Assembly: GCA_030272585.1 (NCBI GenBank)
Contig: BSYQ01000008.1
Span: 558,001 to 622,000, forward strand
DNA: 64,000 bases
Direction of reading: 5' to 3'
DNA from: Bryopsis sp. KO-2023
Taxonomy: Eukaryota > Chlorophyta > Ulvophyceae > Bryopsidales > Bryopsidaceae
Within the stretch, counting starts at the first letter, position 1. The number at the start of each line of letters is the position of its first letter. Made by a program: the position numbers and the translations under genes. The notes under the pieces are model-generated. The model had not been told where the DNA came from. It ran no database searches and was given only the letters and a program-made list of their open reading frames with translations. This document shows, piece by piece, positions 23,915 through 33,216 of the stretch.

Positions 23915-24137
23915 TGTAGAGGGTCACTTTGTTAACGAGAGGGAGTCAAGTCGTGTGGGAGGAGTGGTCGGGGTCACAAGCTCTATCGAGCGTCAATGTC
24001 TTACACAGGTCAGAATACGGTCCTCGATACAATCCCAAAGGCGCCCTTTATCCACACTCTATGTCGGACATCGAGAAAGTCAACCACGTGGCTCTAATTA
24101 GCCCGAAAACTCCCAGTTGATCTATAGCCCGACTACA
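23915..24137 (-). repeat. 3' LTR of the outer retroelement
   Basis: This 223-bp LTR matches 34707-34929 with no difference that I can see. Its ends are TGTAG and CTACA. Confidence 0.95.
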
Positions 24138-24153
24138 ATCCCCTCCACCTCAC
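24138..24153 (-). other. Polypurine tract of the outer retroelement
   Basis: On the minus strand the bases just before the 3' LTR read GAGGTGGAGGGGAT, the expected primer site for plus-strand DNA synthesis. Confidence 0.75.
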
Positions 24154-24871
24154 CGACTAAACTCCAGTCAGGCGAGTGAGGTCATGTCAATCAAATCCAA
24201 AAGGCAACTCAGAATCGTATCCCAAAAAAAAAAAATATCAGTCCAAAGTCCGTCAAAGTCCGAATCCGAATCAATCCGAGAATAGAGAGAAAAACGTTCC
24301 ACTATCCCGTTCTCTCAAGCGAGCCAATCCCAAAAGGCAAAGCTCAGCTCATTTCATTCTAGCCCACTCGAGTTCGAATCCAGCCCAAGTCAATTCAATA
24401 AACAGTCAATCAATCAATGTCCCACTGACTCCCAGCTAGCAAATAAACAGTTCACAGCCAGCACTCTAGCAAACTCCCCTCCAGAAACATAATCAAAACA
24501 TTCAAAATCCAGGAAGTGCTAGGGAGTACAGAAAAATCAAAACACAGGAATCCTGTCCCTAGAATCCCAAATGTTCCAGTAAAAATAAGAAATCCCCAGT
24601 CAATAAACAATCAGGTCATTCAGGTTTCAAAACACTAGCCTCTTCCCAGGCTACCCAAATTCGATTTTCTTTTCACTTCCTTTTCGAATCCTCTTTTCTA
24701 AAAACTTCCACTTCGACTTCGATCGGTTTCCAGCGACTTACCCAAAGCAGTCTGCGGTCGCCTAGCGGTAATACCCATCACGCAATCCGATAACCGCTCC
24801 CTCGCGATCCGACAGTCTGTAGGTATTCCGGTCGTCCTTCGCCTCGATCGTCGTAAAGTCGTCACCACCAA

Positions 24872-27800
24872 TCACGTCCGCCCCCGAAGGATAGCTTCTT
24901 CCTTCGTAGGCTGGATTCCGACCAGTTGGTGGTATGCCGCCACCCTTTCTGACGCGTTAACCAAGTGCTTCCACGGCTCCCAGGAATCGTGTTCGATCCC
25001 ATAGCCGACCCAGCGGATCAGATATCTTCTCGTCACCTTTCGTCCGCGTTTTGTTTCCTTGTGATCCAGCACTCTCTCGACTTCGTATTCGAGTTCCTCC
25101 TCGTTAATCACCGGTGCTGGCGGCTCTGGTTCAGGTCGTCGAAAGTCTGACGATTCTTTAAATCTCCGCAATCTCACGATATGGAAAACGTCGTGAATCT
25201 TCCACGTCTCCGGTAACTTCAGCTTGTACGCAACCTTTCCGACCCTTGCGACCACCTCAAACGGTCCCACGAAACGTGGTCCGAGCTTCGGCGAAATCCC
25301 GCTGCCAGCAAATGACAGATTCTGGGTCGTCAGCAAAACTCGTTCTCCCACCGCGAACTCTTCGTCACGTCGCGACTTGTCGGCGTACTTCCGTTGCCTC
25401 TCCTGAGCTTGTTTCCACAGTTGTTTTGCCAAATCCAAGTCATTCTTCATATTCGACAGAATGTCGTGCACGCCGCGAATCTCGCTCTCGACGCGTCGAC
25501 CTCCGATAAGCGCCATCGGCACTAACGGGTGCTCTCCTGAGTTCAAATAGAACGGCGTATGGCCCGTCGACGTATGCTTTCCATTGTTGTACGCGAACTC
25601 GGCGGCCGGCAATCGTTCGTCCCAGTCGCGCCGTCGCGCGTCGACGTAGCAGCGTAGCGTCTCCTCGAGCACACGGTTCATCCTTTCTGTCTGGCCGTCG
25701 GTCTGTGGGTGAAACGCCGAGCTCATCTTCAATGACGTCCCACTCAGCTCCATTAGTCGTCGCCAGAATGCCGAGACGAAACGACTGTCGCGGTCGGACA
25801 CCAAACTCGTCGGCATCCCGTGGTGTCGCCACACCTCCCTGAAGAATATGTCGGCCAGATCCCTGGCAGACGCGCTCGTCGACGTCGGGATGAAGTGCGT
25901 CATCTTACTGAGCCGGTCGACGAACACCACTATCGCCGAATGTCCTCGTTCTGTTTCCGGAAGCTGCACGATCAGATCGAGACTGACCGATTCCCAACGT
26001 CGTTCCGGTATCGGAAGTGGCTGGAGCTTCCCCGCTGGAAGCTTCGCTTCTGACTTTGATTTCTGGCATCTAGGACATGTTCTGCAATAATCAGCCACAT
26101 CCTTATCTAATCTCTTCCAATAAAAGTACCTCTTGATTAGATCAAGAGTCCTTTCTCTTCCCTTATGGCCTGAAACAGATGAGTCATGTGCTTCTTTCAG
26201 AACATCATGTCTGATGGATGTGGGTATGACTAATTGCCCAGTTTTCTTTATGATGACTCCATCCTGTAGCTTGAATTGCTTGATGACATTTGCATCCTGT
26301 TTTTCCAGTAGATCTTTGATGTTGATGCAATATCCATCCTTTCCTTGCTCAGCTCTGATCTTTTCTCTTGGTATTTTCACTTGTTCCACTTGACTTCTTG
26401 TCAACACATTCAGGGATGGGGCTCCTCCATCCATAGTTTGATTCTGTTCCATGTCTGCCTCCATTCTGCAACTGTCTGCATCATTTACCAGTCGCTGTCC
26501 AAGTGGCCTTAACTTCTCAGGGATCCCATCAGAATCCTCTCCAGAAGACCAACATTTCAACTCAGTTGTATGTGGTTTCATCCTCACTTCTTTCTTGGAC
26601 TTTTCCTCACCCTCAGGTGGTTTTAGAGCTGCCACTGAACCTTCCTTCAACTCCTCAGTTGAAATTCCAGTCTGTTCTGATTTTGTTGGCTCAGGGGTGT
26701 TTCTTTCCTTTCCCCCTCCAATCCTTTTGTTCTTTTGTTCCAGTGGTAGCCCCGAAGGCTTCCTTACATCTGTGCTATCCCCAGCACCAGATGTCTCCAG
26801 CAGTTTGTTTATTTCAGTCTGTGATAGCATATCCCCAGTTTGCTTCTCAATCAGACTCCCTTGTTCAGTTTGGTTGTCATTCTGTTCTTGGTCTCTGTTG
26901 GGTGTTTGGAGAGAACCAAGTTCCCCCTCCTGTTCCATGAATTTCTGGTTCTGTTGTCCTCTTTCAGCTTGATTTCCTTGGTAATCATTTGTCTTATTCC
27001 TCTTCAGCCAGTTTCGGTTTTCCGTTTCTGCAACTTTTCGATCGACACTTTCGTTTCTCCACGACTCAACCACTCTGCCTGACGACTTCTGTTGGGCTGA
27101 CGACTCCTCATCCCCTCCTGAACTCAATCCAGAACTCCGATTGGGTTGAGGACACCTACTCAAGGCGTCGGCCACAACGTTGTCCGTCCCTTTTATATGA
27201 ACCGTGTCAAAGTCGAATGGCGCGAGGAACTGCGTCCATCGCACTTGTCGTCGTGTCAATCCTTTCTGAGTATCGAGCCAAACCAGACTCGCATTATCTG
27301 TTCGCAAAACGAAGTGCCGCCCCTCCAGATATGTGCGCCACTTTTTAAGGCAATGCACAATCGCAAGGAGCTCCTGCTCGTGAACAGGATAGTTCTGTTC
27401 TGCCTCTGTGAACTTGTGTGACTCGAAACAAATGGGGTGTAGTCCTTTTTCTGTCCGCTGCATTAGAACACCACCGATGCCAGCTTGCGACGCATCTGTC
27501 GCTACCACCACTGGAAGTTCGTCGTCGAAGTGCTTCAGCACTGGCGTTGTTGTCATCGCTGTTTTTAGAGACTCGAAAGCCTGCCGCTCCAGCCGTCCCC
27601 AATTCCAAACATTATGTTTTTTCGTGAGATTCGTCAAAGGGGCAGCGAGCACCGAAAAGTTTCTGACGAACCTTCGGTAAAACGAACACAGTCCTAAGAA
27701 ACTGCGAACGTCGTGTACAGATTTCGGTGTCGGCCATTCTTTTATCGACTTAATCTTTTCCGCCGTGGGGTAAGTTCCATCCCGTTCCAGCCATGTGCCG

Positions 27801-28747
27801 AGAAACTCGACGCCACTCTTTCCGAACTCACACTTACTGCACTTTGCATACAGCCCCTGTTCTTCCAGCTTCTCCATCACCAAACGCACGTGGTCGGCGT
27901 GTGAGTCGGCATCCTTACTGAATATCAGCACATCATCCAGAAACACGAGGACGAAGTTATCGAGGTAGGGACGGAGGGTGTCGTTCATCAGCCGCATAAA
28001 ATAGGCCGGTGCGTCTGCAAAGCCGAACGGCATCACCAGCCACTCGAAGTGACCGTAGCGCGTCCGAAACGCCGATTTGTGGATGTGTTCGTTCTTGATG
28101 CGGACCTGCCAGTAACCGCTCCGTAAGTCTATCTTCGTGAACCAGCGCGCTCCTTCCACTTGATCCACCATTTCGTCCATCCGAGGAAGCGAGTACTTCG
28201 AGCGGAGGGTCTGCTTGTTGAGGAGTCTGTAATCTATACAGAATCGAAGAGTCCCGTCCGCTTTTGGCGCGAACAGGACGGGAGCTCCGTATGGGCTGTG
28301 TGAGGGACGGACCATGCCGTGGTGGAGAAGGTAGTCGAGTTGCTTTCTGAGTTCTTTGAGTTCGGCCGGGCTTAACCGGTAGATCGGTCTTGAGACCGGT
28401 TGCGCCCCTTCCTGTTCGTTTATTTCGAAGTCGAACTTTCTGTGGGGTGGAAGCTTCGTCGGTAAGTCCTCCGGAAACCGATCTGCATGACGACGAAGCA
28501 CTGCCTTGAGTTTTTCCAGTTCCTTGGGCAGTTTTTCGATCATGTGTTCCAGTTTCGAATCCACATTCACACTTCGACGTTTGGGCACTCCCATTGGTTC
28601 CTCCTTTATTCGATTTGCCTTAGCTTGGTCAGGAGTCCCAATGTTCGTGACAGAATTGACATGAGTTCTTCGTGGTCCTTCAATTCCTTTCTCCAGTTTA
28701 TTTGTTGATTCAGTGTGGTCTGTGTTCGATTCCTCCCTTTGATTCAT
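24872..28747 (-). pseudogene. Outer retroelement: reverse transcriptase, RNase H, integrase, chromodomain (3' part of a split Gag-Pol frame)
   Basis: An open frame of 1291 codons remains downstream of the nested insertion. In order: reverse transcriptase (about 95-340; IDYRLLNKQT, MPFGFADAP, catalytic FLDDVLIFS with DD at 271-272), RNase H (about 412-530; VVATDAS, HEQELLAI, LRTDNASL, acidic residues intact), a low-complexity Gln/Glu/Ser/Thr linker (about 535-800), integrase with an HHCC zinc finger (C-RTCPRC) and the acidic triad in SLDLI, VSDRDSRF and DGQTERMN, and a C-terminal chromodomain (about 1210-1265; RRYLIRWVGYGIEHDSWEP). All catalytic motifs look intact. The ATG at 28747 is only an internal Met: the frame is open upstream to the insertion point at 28774 and lines up, in phase, with the fragment at 33217. 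It is therefore annotated as half of a broken gene. Confidence 0.9.
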
Positions 28748-28774
28748 TTCCTTGGTTTCCCCAGAGTTCCCGAT

Positions 28775-28779
28775 TTCTG
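28775..28779. repeat. Target-site duplication of the nested element, left copy
   Basis: TTCTG occurs here and at 33217-33221, directly outside the two inner LTRs. Confidence 0.9.
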
Positions 28780-29052
28780 TGTTATAAGTGTACGCCGAGT
28801 ATGTCTATGCACTACTAGAGCTCAAGGGTTAGTCGTGGGCACTAACATAGCTCTAGTCATATGCTTAAGGTCCATGAGATCATTATAGCACGTGTGCTGA
28901 AAGGATGACTCATAGCAAGCCCAGGTGTCTCGCCCTGAGGTGATCCCTGTCATCTCAAGGGTCCCATCAAGGAGTGGGGGTTTGATGGGTTAAAGGGACT
29001 TCAAGGAAGGGCGCTGGGAGGTTATTTTCCTAGGAGAGAGAGGTTTATAACA
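28780..29052 (+). repeat. 5' LTR of the nested retroelement
   Basis: This 273-bp LTR appears identical to 32944-33216. Terminal bases are TG and CA, with short inverted ends TGTTATAA and TTATAACA. Confidence 0.95.
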
Positions 29053-29055
29053 GTT

Positions 29056-29067
29056 TGGTTTCGGAGC
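29056..29067 (+). other. Primer-binding site of the nested retroelement
   Basis: TGGTTTCGGAGC starts three bases after the 5' LTR. It begins with TGG, the complement of a tRNA CCA end. The same 12 bases form the primer site of the outer element. Confidence 0.8.
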
Positions 29068-29272
29068 AGGTGAAGAGTCCGTCACGGAAACGACGATAAC
29101 TTCAGCGTCTAAGGTCCGAATTGGACAAATAAGGTGTTTAAAAGTAAGCTAAGAAAAATCCGCTTCGTTTGAGTCCAGTTGGGGTTTATTCCGAGCTGTG
29201 TGCGGAAAGTTATGCTCTGTCAAAGTTAGGGTATTGCTTCAGACTTTCTGCAGAGTGGTTTTTCGAGTTGCG

Positions 29273-29396
29273 AAGGAGACCCAAGAGGTCCTTTGTCTAT
29301 TTTAAGGAGACCCAAGAGGTCCTTAATATTTTTCGTCAGGATTGGACGATATTTTGAGATTTTTGGAGATTTTTCAAGCAGACCCTAGAGGTGCTT
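29273..29396 (+). repeat. Three hairpin-like 21-bp repeats in the retroelement leader
   Basis: Copies lie at 29273-29293, 29304-29324 and 29376-29396. The first two are identical, with ends AAGGA and TCCTT that can pair. The third has AAGCA and TGCTT: both partners of one base pair changed together, so the stem is kept. This suggests a structured RNA element, perhaps for packaging or translation (inference). Confidence 0.65.
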
Positions 29397-29605
29397 GTTG
29401 TGTCCAAAGAAAAATTAAATTAAAGCAGTTAACAAGGAAACACCACGAAAAGAAGAGTTATCCACACAAAGAGGTGGTTACAGATTTGTCTAAAGGACAA
29501 AGGGAATATCCACAGAGGTTTCCCCCAACACAGGTGTTGGTCTAAAAATAACTCTCATACTCACTTCTTCGCCGCGGGCTTGAAGTAGAGGGATACTGCA
29601 AGAAA

Positions 29606-32600
29606 ATGCAGAAATCCACCCAAAAGAACACGGGGCAAAGTGATTCTTTTGATGAGAGGAAAAATGCTACTGAGCATTCCTCTAAACCTCAAGTTTCTAA
29701 GAGAAAATCAGTCAGCCAACTGACCAAAGCAGAGTTGAAAGCTCGCAAACAGTTGGGATTGTGCTGGTTTTGTGGAGAGACTTGGACACGAGGACATAAA
29801 TGTGGAAAACCCAAAGAGGTTGTTACACATGTTTCTCAGAGGTCCAAGCCCCATGACTGGAAATTTCTGAGGCAAGATTTGAATTCTCATCCTAATTGTG
29901 ACCCAATGGAAGTGGATAGTGCACATTTAGCGCCTATCGTGACTCGTGGTCAAAAGAGAAAGGAGAAACAGGAAGAAGCACAAACTTCTGTCCCTCCAGA
30001 GGATGTGAATGAAAGATCTAATATCCAATCAGACAAAACAATACTCAAGGCAGAGTTTCAGCGTCTCGAGTCACTCACGGGACAAGCGTTTAGCTTGGAC
30101 GGGTGTGCTAACTTAGACCAAACCAATGCCTTGTGTGCAAAGTTTTGTATTGGTGAGGGGTTTTTTGAGACTACTCTTTCGGGTGAGCATGTATGGCTGA
30201 ATCCTCCATTCAAGGAGCTTCACAAATACATTGATCACTATGTGAGAGAAAAGAATAAGTCTCCACGCAATACTTCTTGTTGCATTCTGGTTCCACAGTG
30301 GAATAAAGAGCCGCATCCGGCCTTGGCCTCTATGAGACTAATTGCACAATACAAGAAGGGCATGGTTTTGTTCACCGCTATGAAAGGAAAGCGCCGGAAA
30401 AGACTTCCAGGTCTTCCTTGGCCAGTGAATGTATACTATGACCCACCTGTCCCCTTGACACCAAAGGAACATTTGAAACATCTTCGAGAAGTCTTACAAA
30501 GGTTGCGAGAACATAAATTGTTCTTGAAGAAGTCCAAATGTGACTTCAACAAAACTGAGTTGCGCTATTTAGGGTTCGTGGTGGGCCGCAATGGTATCTC
30601 AGTTGACCCAAGTAAAACGGCTAAAGTGAAAAATTGGCCTCGTCCTAGTGGGGTGGATGACTTAAGGTCGTTCCTCGGACTCGCCAATTACTTTCGCAAG
30701 TTCGTACAGGGGTATTCAGCCTTGGCTTCTCCAATGACTGATCTTCTCAAAAAGAAGAAGACATGGGAATGGACTCATGAGTGTGAGACAGCTTTTGAAG
30801 GGGTGGAAACGGCACTCACGGAAGCACCGTGTTTGGTTTTGCCGGACTTCTCTAAACCTTTCGAAGTAATCACTGATGCTTCTACAAAGGCAATTGGAGC
30901 AGTTCTCCTGCAAGAAGGACACCCAATAGCTTATGAAAGCAAAAAGCTGCAAGGTCCACAACTCAATTGGTCGACGAGTGATCAGGAAATGTATGCTACT
31001 GTGTATGCACTTCAATTATGGAGATGCTACTTGCAAGGCAGAAAATTTCGAGTGATTACCAACCATAGTCCAAACACATTCTTTCATTCCCGATCGACCT
31101 TGAATCGACGGCAGGTCCGCTGGCTAGAATTGCTCCATGATTTCCAATTTGAATGGGAGTATAGACCAGGGCGAGTAAATGTGGCTGATCCCTTGTCACG
31201 TATACCGTCTTCTCCTTCTTCAATTGGAGTATTATGCGAGACCGTGAGATCGAGTGGCTTGGTTTCTAGACCGCGGGATCCTGAGGTCCCATCTCTGCCT
31301 CGGGGTTATCATACCCAGTTGGAGTCAAGGCTGGTTGAAGGGTACACCAAAGATCCTTGGTATCAAACTCTGGAAGCTGCCCAGATGTTACAGAACCAAG
31401 ATGGAATTTGGTGGAATGGAAATGTGATATCAGTACCAAATGATGGATCATTGAGACAAGAAATAATCCAAGATTGCCATAGCACTGTCTATTCGGGTCA
31501 CTTTGGAGTGGCTAAGACAAGTCGGCAAATCAAGAAACATTTCTGGTGGCCTCAAATGGAGGACCAAATTAAATCCTATGTGCGAGGATGTGACTCATGT
31601 CAAAGGCATAAAGGGAGGCGAACAAAGCCACAAGGCCCTCTGAAACCCTTGCCTATCCCGAATGCACAATGGGAAAATGTTTCGATGGATTTTGTCACTA
31701 ATCTCCCACCATCCAGAGGAGAAGGTCATGATGCAATCCTCGTATTCGTGGATATGTTGACCAAAATGGTTCATTTGGCGGCAACAAGTACAGAGTGCTC
31801 AGCCGTGGAAGCAGCAAAACTCTTTGTGAACCATGTATTCAAAGCACATGGTATGCCAAAGAAGTTGGTCACAGATAGAGACCCGAGATTTGTATCGCAC
31901 TTCTTCAGGGAGTTGTGCTATGCATGGGAAATCTCACAGGCCTTGTCTTCGGCTTATCACCCACAAACAGATGGGCAAACCGAAGCTATGAACAAAGTCA
32001 TGGAGGATACACTTCGCCACTTTGTCGGGCCATCCCAAAAGAATTGGGCGGATTTGTTACCGGTTGTAGAGTTTGCAATAAATAACTCTAAATCCGAAGC
32101 AACTGGTGAAACACCCTTCTTTCTGAATTATGGAAGAGATCCATGGACAGCATTGACTGCTCAGATCCCTAGAAAAGGGTCGAAGCAAGTGGCTGTACCA
32201 GAAGTTCAGAAAATGACGAATGAAATTCGGGAAGGGATTGTTGAGGCAAAGAAACGCCTTCAAGCCGCACAGCAACGCTTTAAAGCGCAAGCTGATCGCC
32301 ATCGTGTACCAGTGCAAGTCAAAGTAGGAGACCTTGTATTATTAGATGCAAGAAATCTTCGACTGAAGCACCCAGGTTCACGTAAATTAACGCCAAAATG
32401 GGTAGGACCTTTCCCAATTGAGCGTGAAATAAATGAGGTTGCATTCAAGCTGAAGCTTCCTGCAACTTTGCCCATACATCCGGTGTTCCATGCTTCACTG
32501 TTAAAGCCATATTGGGCTAAAGGAACTGTACAACCACCACCACCTGTTGAGATCGAGGGAGATCTGGAGTGGGAGGTTGAGCGCATTCTTGATCGCAGAG

Positions 32601-32794
32601 AGCGACGCAGAGGGAAGAAATGCCATACAGAATACCTTGTGAAGTGGCTTGGTTATGGCCATGAACATAACTCTTGGGAACCCGAAGAAAATGTCTTGCA
32701 TGCAAAGGAATTGGTTGATGCATTTCACCAATCGCAAGAACAGTCGACTGTCGTACCTCGCACGATCCGTAGAAGATCAAAAGCGAAGGTTTGA
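29606..32794 (+). CDS. Nested retroelement polyprotein: zinc knuckle, methyltransferase-like domain, RT remnant, RNase H, integrase, chromodomain
   Basis: A single frame encodes 1062 residues. A CCHC zinc knuckle (CWFCGETWTRGHKC, residues 53-66) marks the Gag end; no capsid domain precedes it. Residues about 145-275 carry FSLDGCANLDQTNALC, WLNPPFKEL (NPPF at 199-202) and CCILVPQW, a pattern like phage-type N6-adenine methyltransferases. At about 284 the sequence enters the RT thumb directly (EHLKHLREVLQRLREHK), so protease and RT fingers/palm, including the YxDD box, are missing. RNase H follows (VITDAS at 421-426), but its third acidic motif reads TNHSPN instead of TDH. Integrase has its zinc finger (CDSCQRHK) and triad (SMDFV, VTDRDPRF, DGQTEAMN) intact, and a chromodomain ends the protein (EYLVKWLGYGHEHNSWEP). 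The frame has no stop or shift, but the product cannot be a working reverse transcriptase. Confidence 0.92.
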   Translation: MQKSTQKNTGQSDSFDERKNATEHSSKPQVSKRKSVSQLTKAELKARKQLGLCWFCGETWTRGHKCGKPKEVVTHVSQRSKPHDWKFLRQDLNSHPNCDPMEVDSAHLAPIVTRGQKRKEKQEEAQTSVPPEDVNERSNIQSDKTILKAEFQRLESLTGQAFSLDGCANLDQTNALCAKFCIGEGFFETTLSGEHVWLNPPFKELHKYIDHYVREKNKSPRNTSCCILVPQWNKEPHPALASMRLIAQYKKGMVLFTAMKGKRRKRLPGLPWPVNVYYDPPVPLTPKEHLKHLREVLQRLREHKLFLKKSKCDFNKTELRYLGFVVGRNGISVDPSKTAKVKNWPRPSGVDDLRSFLGLANYFRKFVQGYSALASPMTDLLKKKKTWEWTHECETAFEGVETALTEAPCLVLPDFSKPFEVITDASTKAIGAVLLQEGHPIAYESKKLQGPQLNWSTSDQEMYATVYALQLWRCYLQGRKFRVITNHSPNTFFHSRSTLNRRQVRWLELLHDFQFEWEYRPGRVNVADPLSRIPSSPSSIGVLCETVRSSGLVSRPRDPEVPSLPRGYHTQLESRLVEGYTKDPWYQTLEAAQMLQNQDGIWWNGNVISVPNDGSLRQEIIQDCHSTVYSGHFGVAKTSRQIKKHFWWPQMEDQIKSYVRGCDSCQRHKGRRTKPQGPLKPLPIPNAQWENVSMDFVTNLPPSRGEGHDAILVFVDMLTKMVHLAATSTECSAVEAAKLFVNHVFKAHGMPKKLVTDRDPRFVSHFFRELCYAWEISQALSSAYHPQTDGQTEAMNKVMEDTLRHFVGPSQKNWADLLPVVEFAINNSKSEATGETPFFLNYGRDPWTALTAQIPRKGSKQVAVPEVQKMTNEIREGIVEAKKRLQAAQQRFKAQADRHRVPVQVKVGDLVLLDARNLRLKHPGSRKLTPKWVGPFPIEREINEVAFKLKLPATLPIHPVFHASLLKPYWAKGTVQPPPPVEIEGDLEWEVERILDRRERRRGKKCHTEYLVKWLGYGHEHNSWEPEENVLHAKELVDAFHQSQEQSTVVPRTIRRRSKAKV

Positions 32795-32943
32795 GACATC
32801 ATATCACAGTAGGCCACTGGATGATGATGATCTTCTTTCTCTGAAAGTGCAAATATCAAAAGACACCTATCTTTTGCTTGATGCCAATCAGCATTTGATT
32901 CCCTAGTAAAGCCGAGGGCGGCTTCACATCAGGGAGGGGGCAC

Positions 32944-33216
32944 TGTTATAAGTGTACGCCGAGTATGTCTATGCACTACTAGAGCTCAAGGGTTAGTCGT
33001 GGGCACTAACATAGCTCTAGTCATATGCTTAAGGTCCATGAGATCATTATAGCACGTGTGCTGAAAGGATGACTCATAGCAAGCCCAGGTGTCTCGCCCT
33101 GAGGTGATCCCTGTCATCTCAAGGGTCCCATCAAGGAGTGGGGGTTTGATGGGTTAAAGGGACTTCAAGGAAGGGCGCTGGGAGGTTATTTTCCTAGGAG
33201 AGAGAGGTTTATAACA
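32944..33216 (+). repeat. 3' LTR of the nested retroelement
   Basis: This 273-bp LTR matches 28780-29052. It is preceded by the polypurine tract at about 32929-32940 and followed by the second TTCTG at 33217-33221. Confidence 0.95.

Larger units (their letters stand above)
28780..33216 (+). mobile_element. Nested LTR retrotransposon, Ty3/gypsy with chromodomain, lacking protease and RT core
   Basis: Two direct 273-bp LTRs (28780-29052 and 32944-33216), beginning TGTTATAAG and ending TTTATAACA, appear identical and are flanked by the duplication TTCTG. The element runs on the plus strand, opposite to its host element. It has a primer-binding site (29056-29067), a 540-bp leader with three hairpin-like repeats, one open frame of 1062 codons and a polypurine tract (AGGGAGGGGG) just before the 3' LTR. 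The frame has a zinc knuckle, a methyltransferase-like domain, RT thumb, RNase H, integrase and chromodomain, but no protease and no RT catalytic core. It therefore probably moved with help from a complete relative. Confidence 0.95.

Noticed and set aside
23929..24120. Identical 63-codon frames at 23929-24120 and 34721-34912
   Set aside because: They are parts of the two LTR copies and not a duplicated gene.
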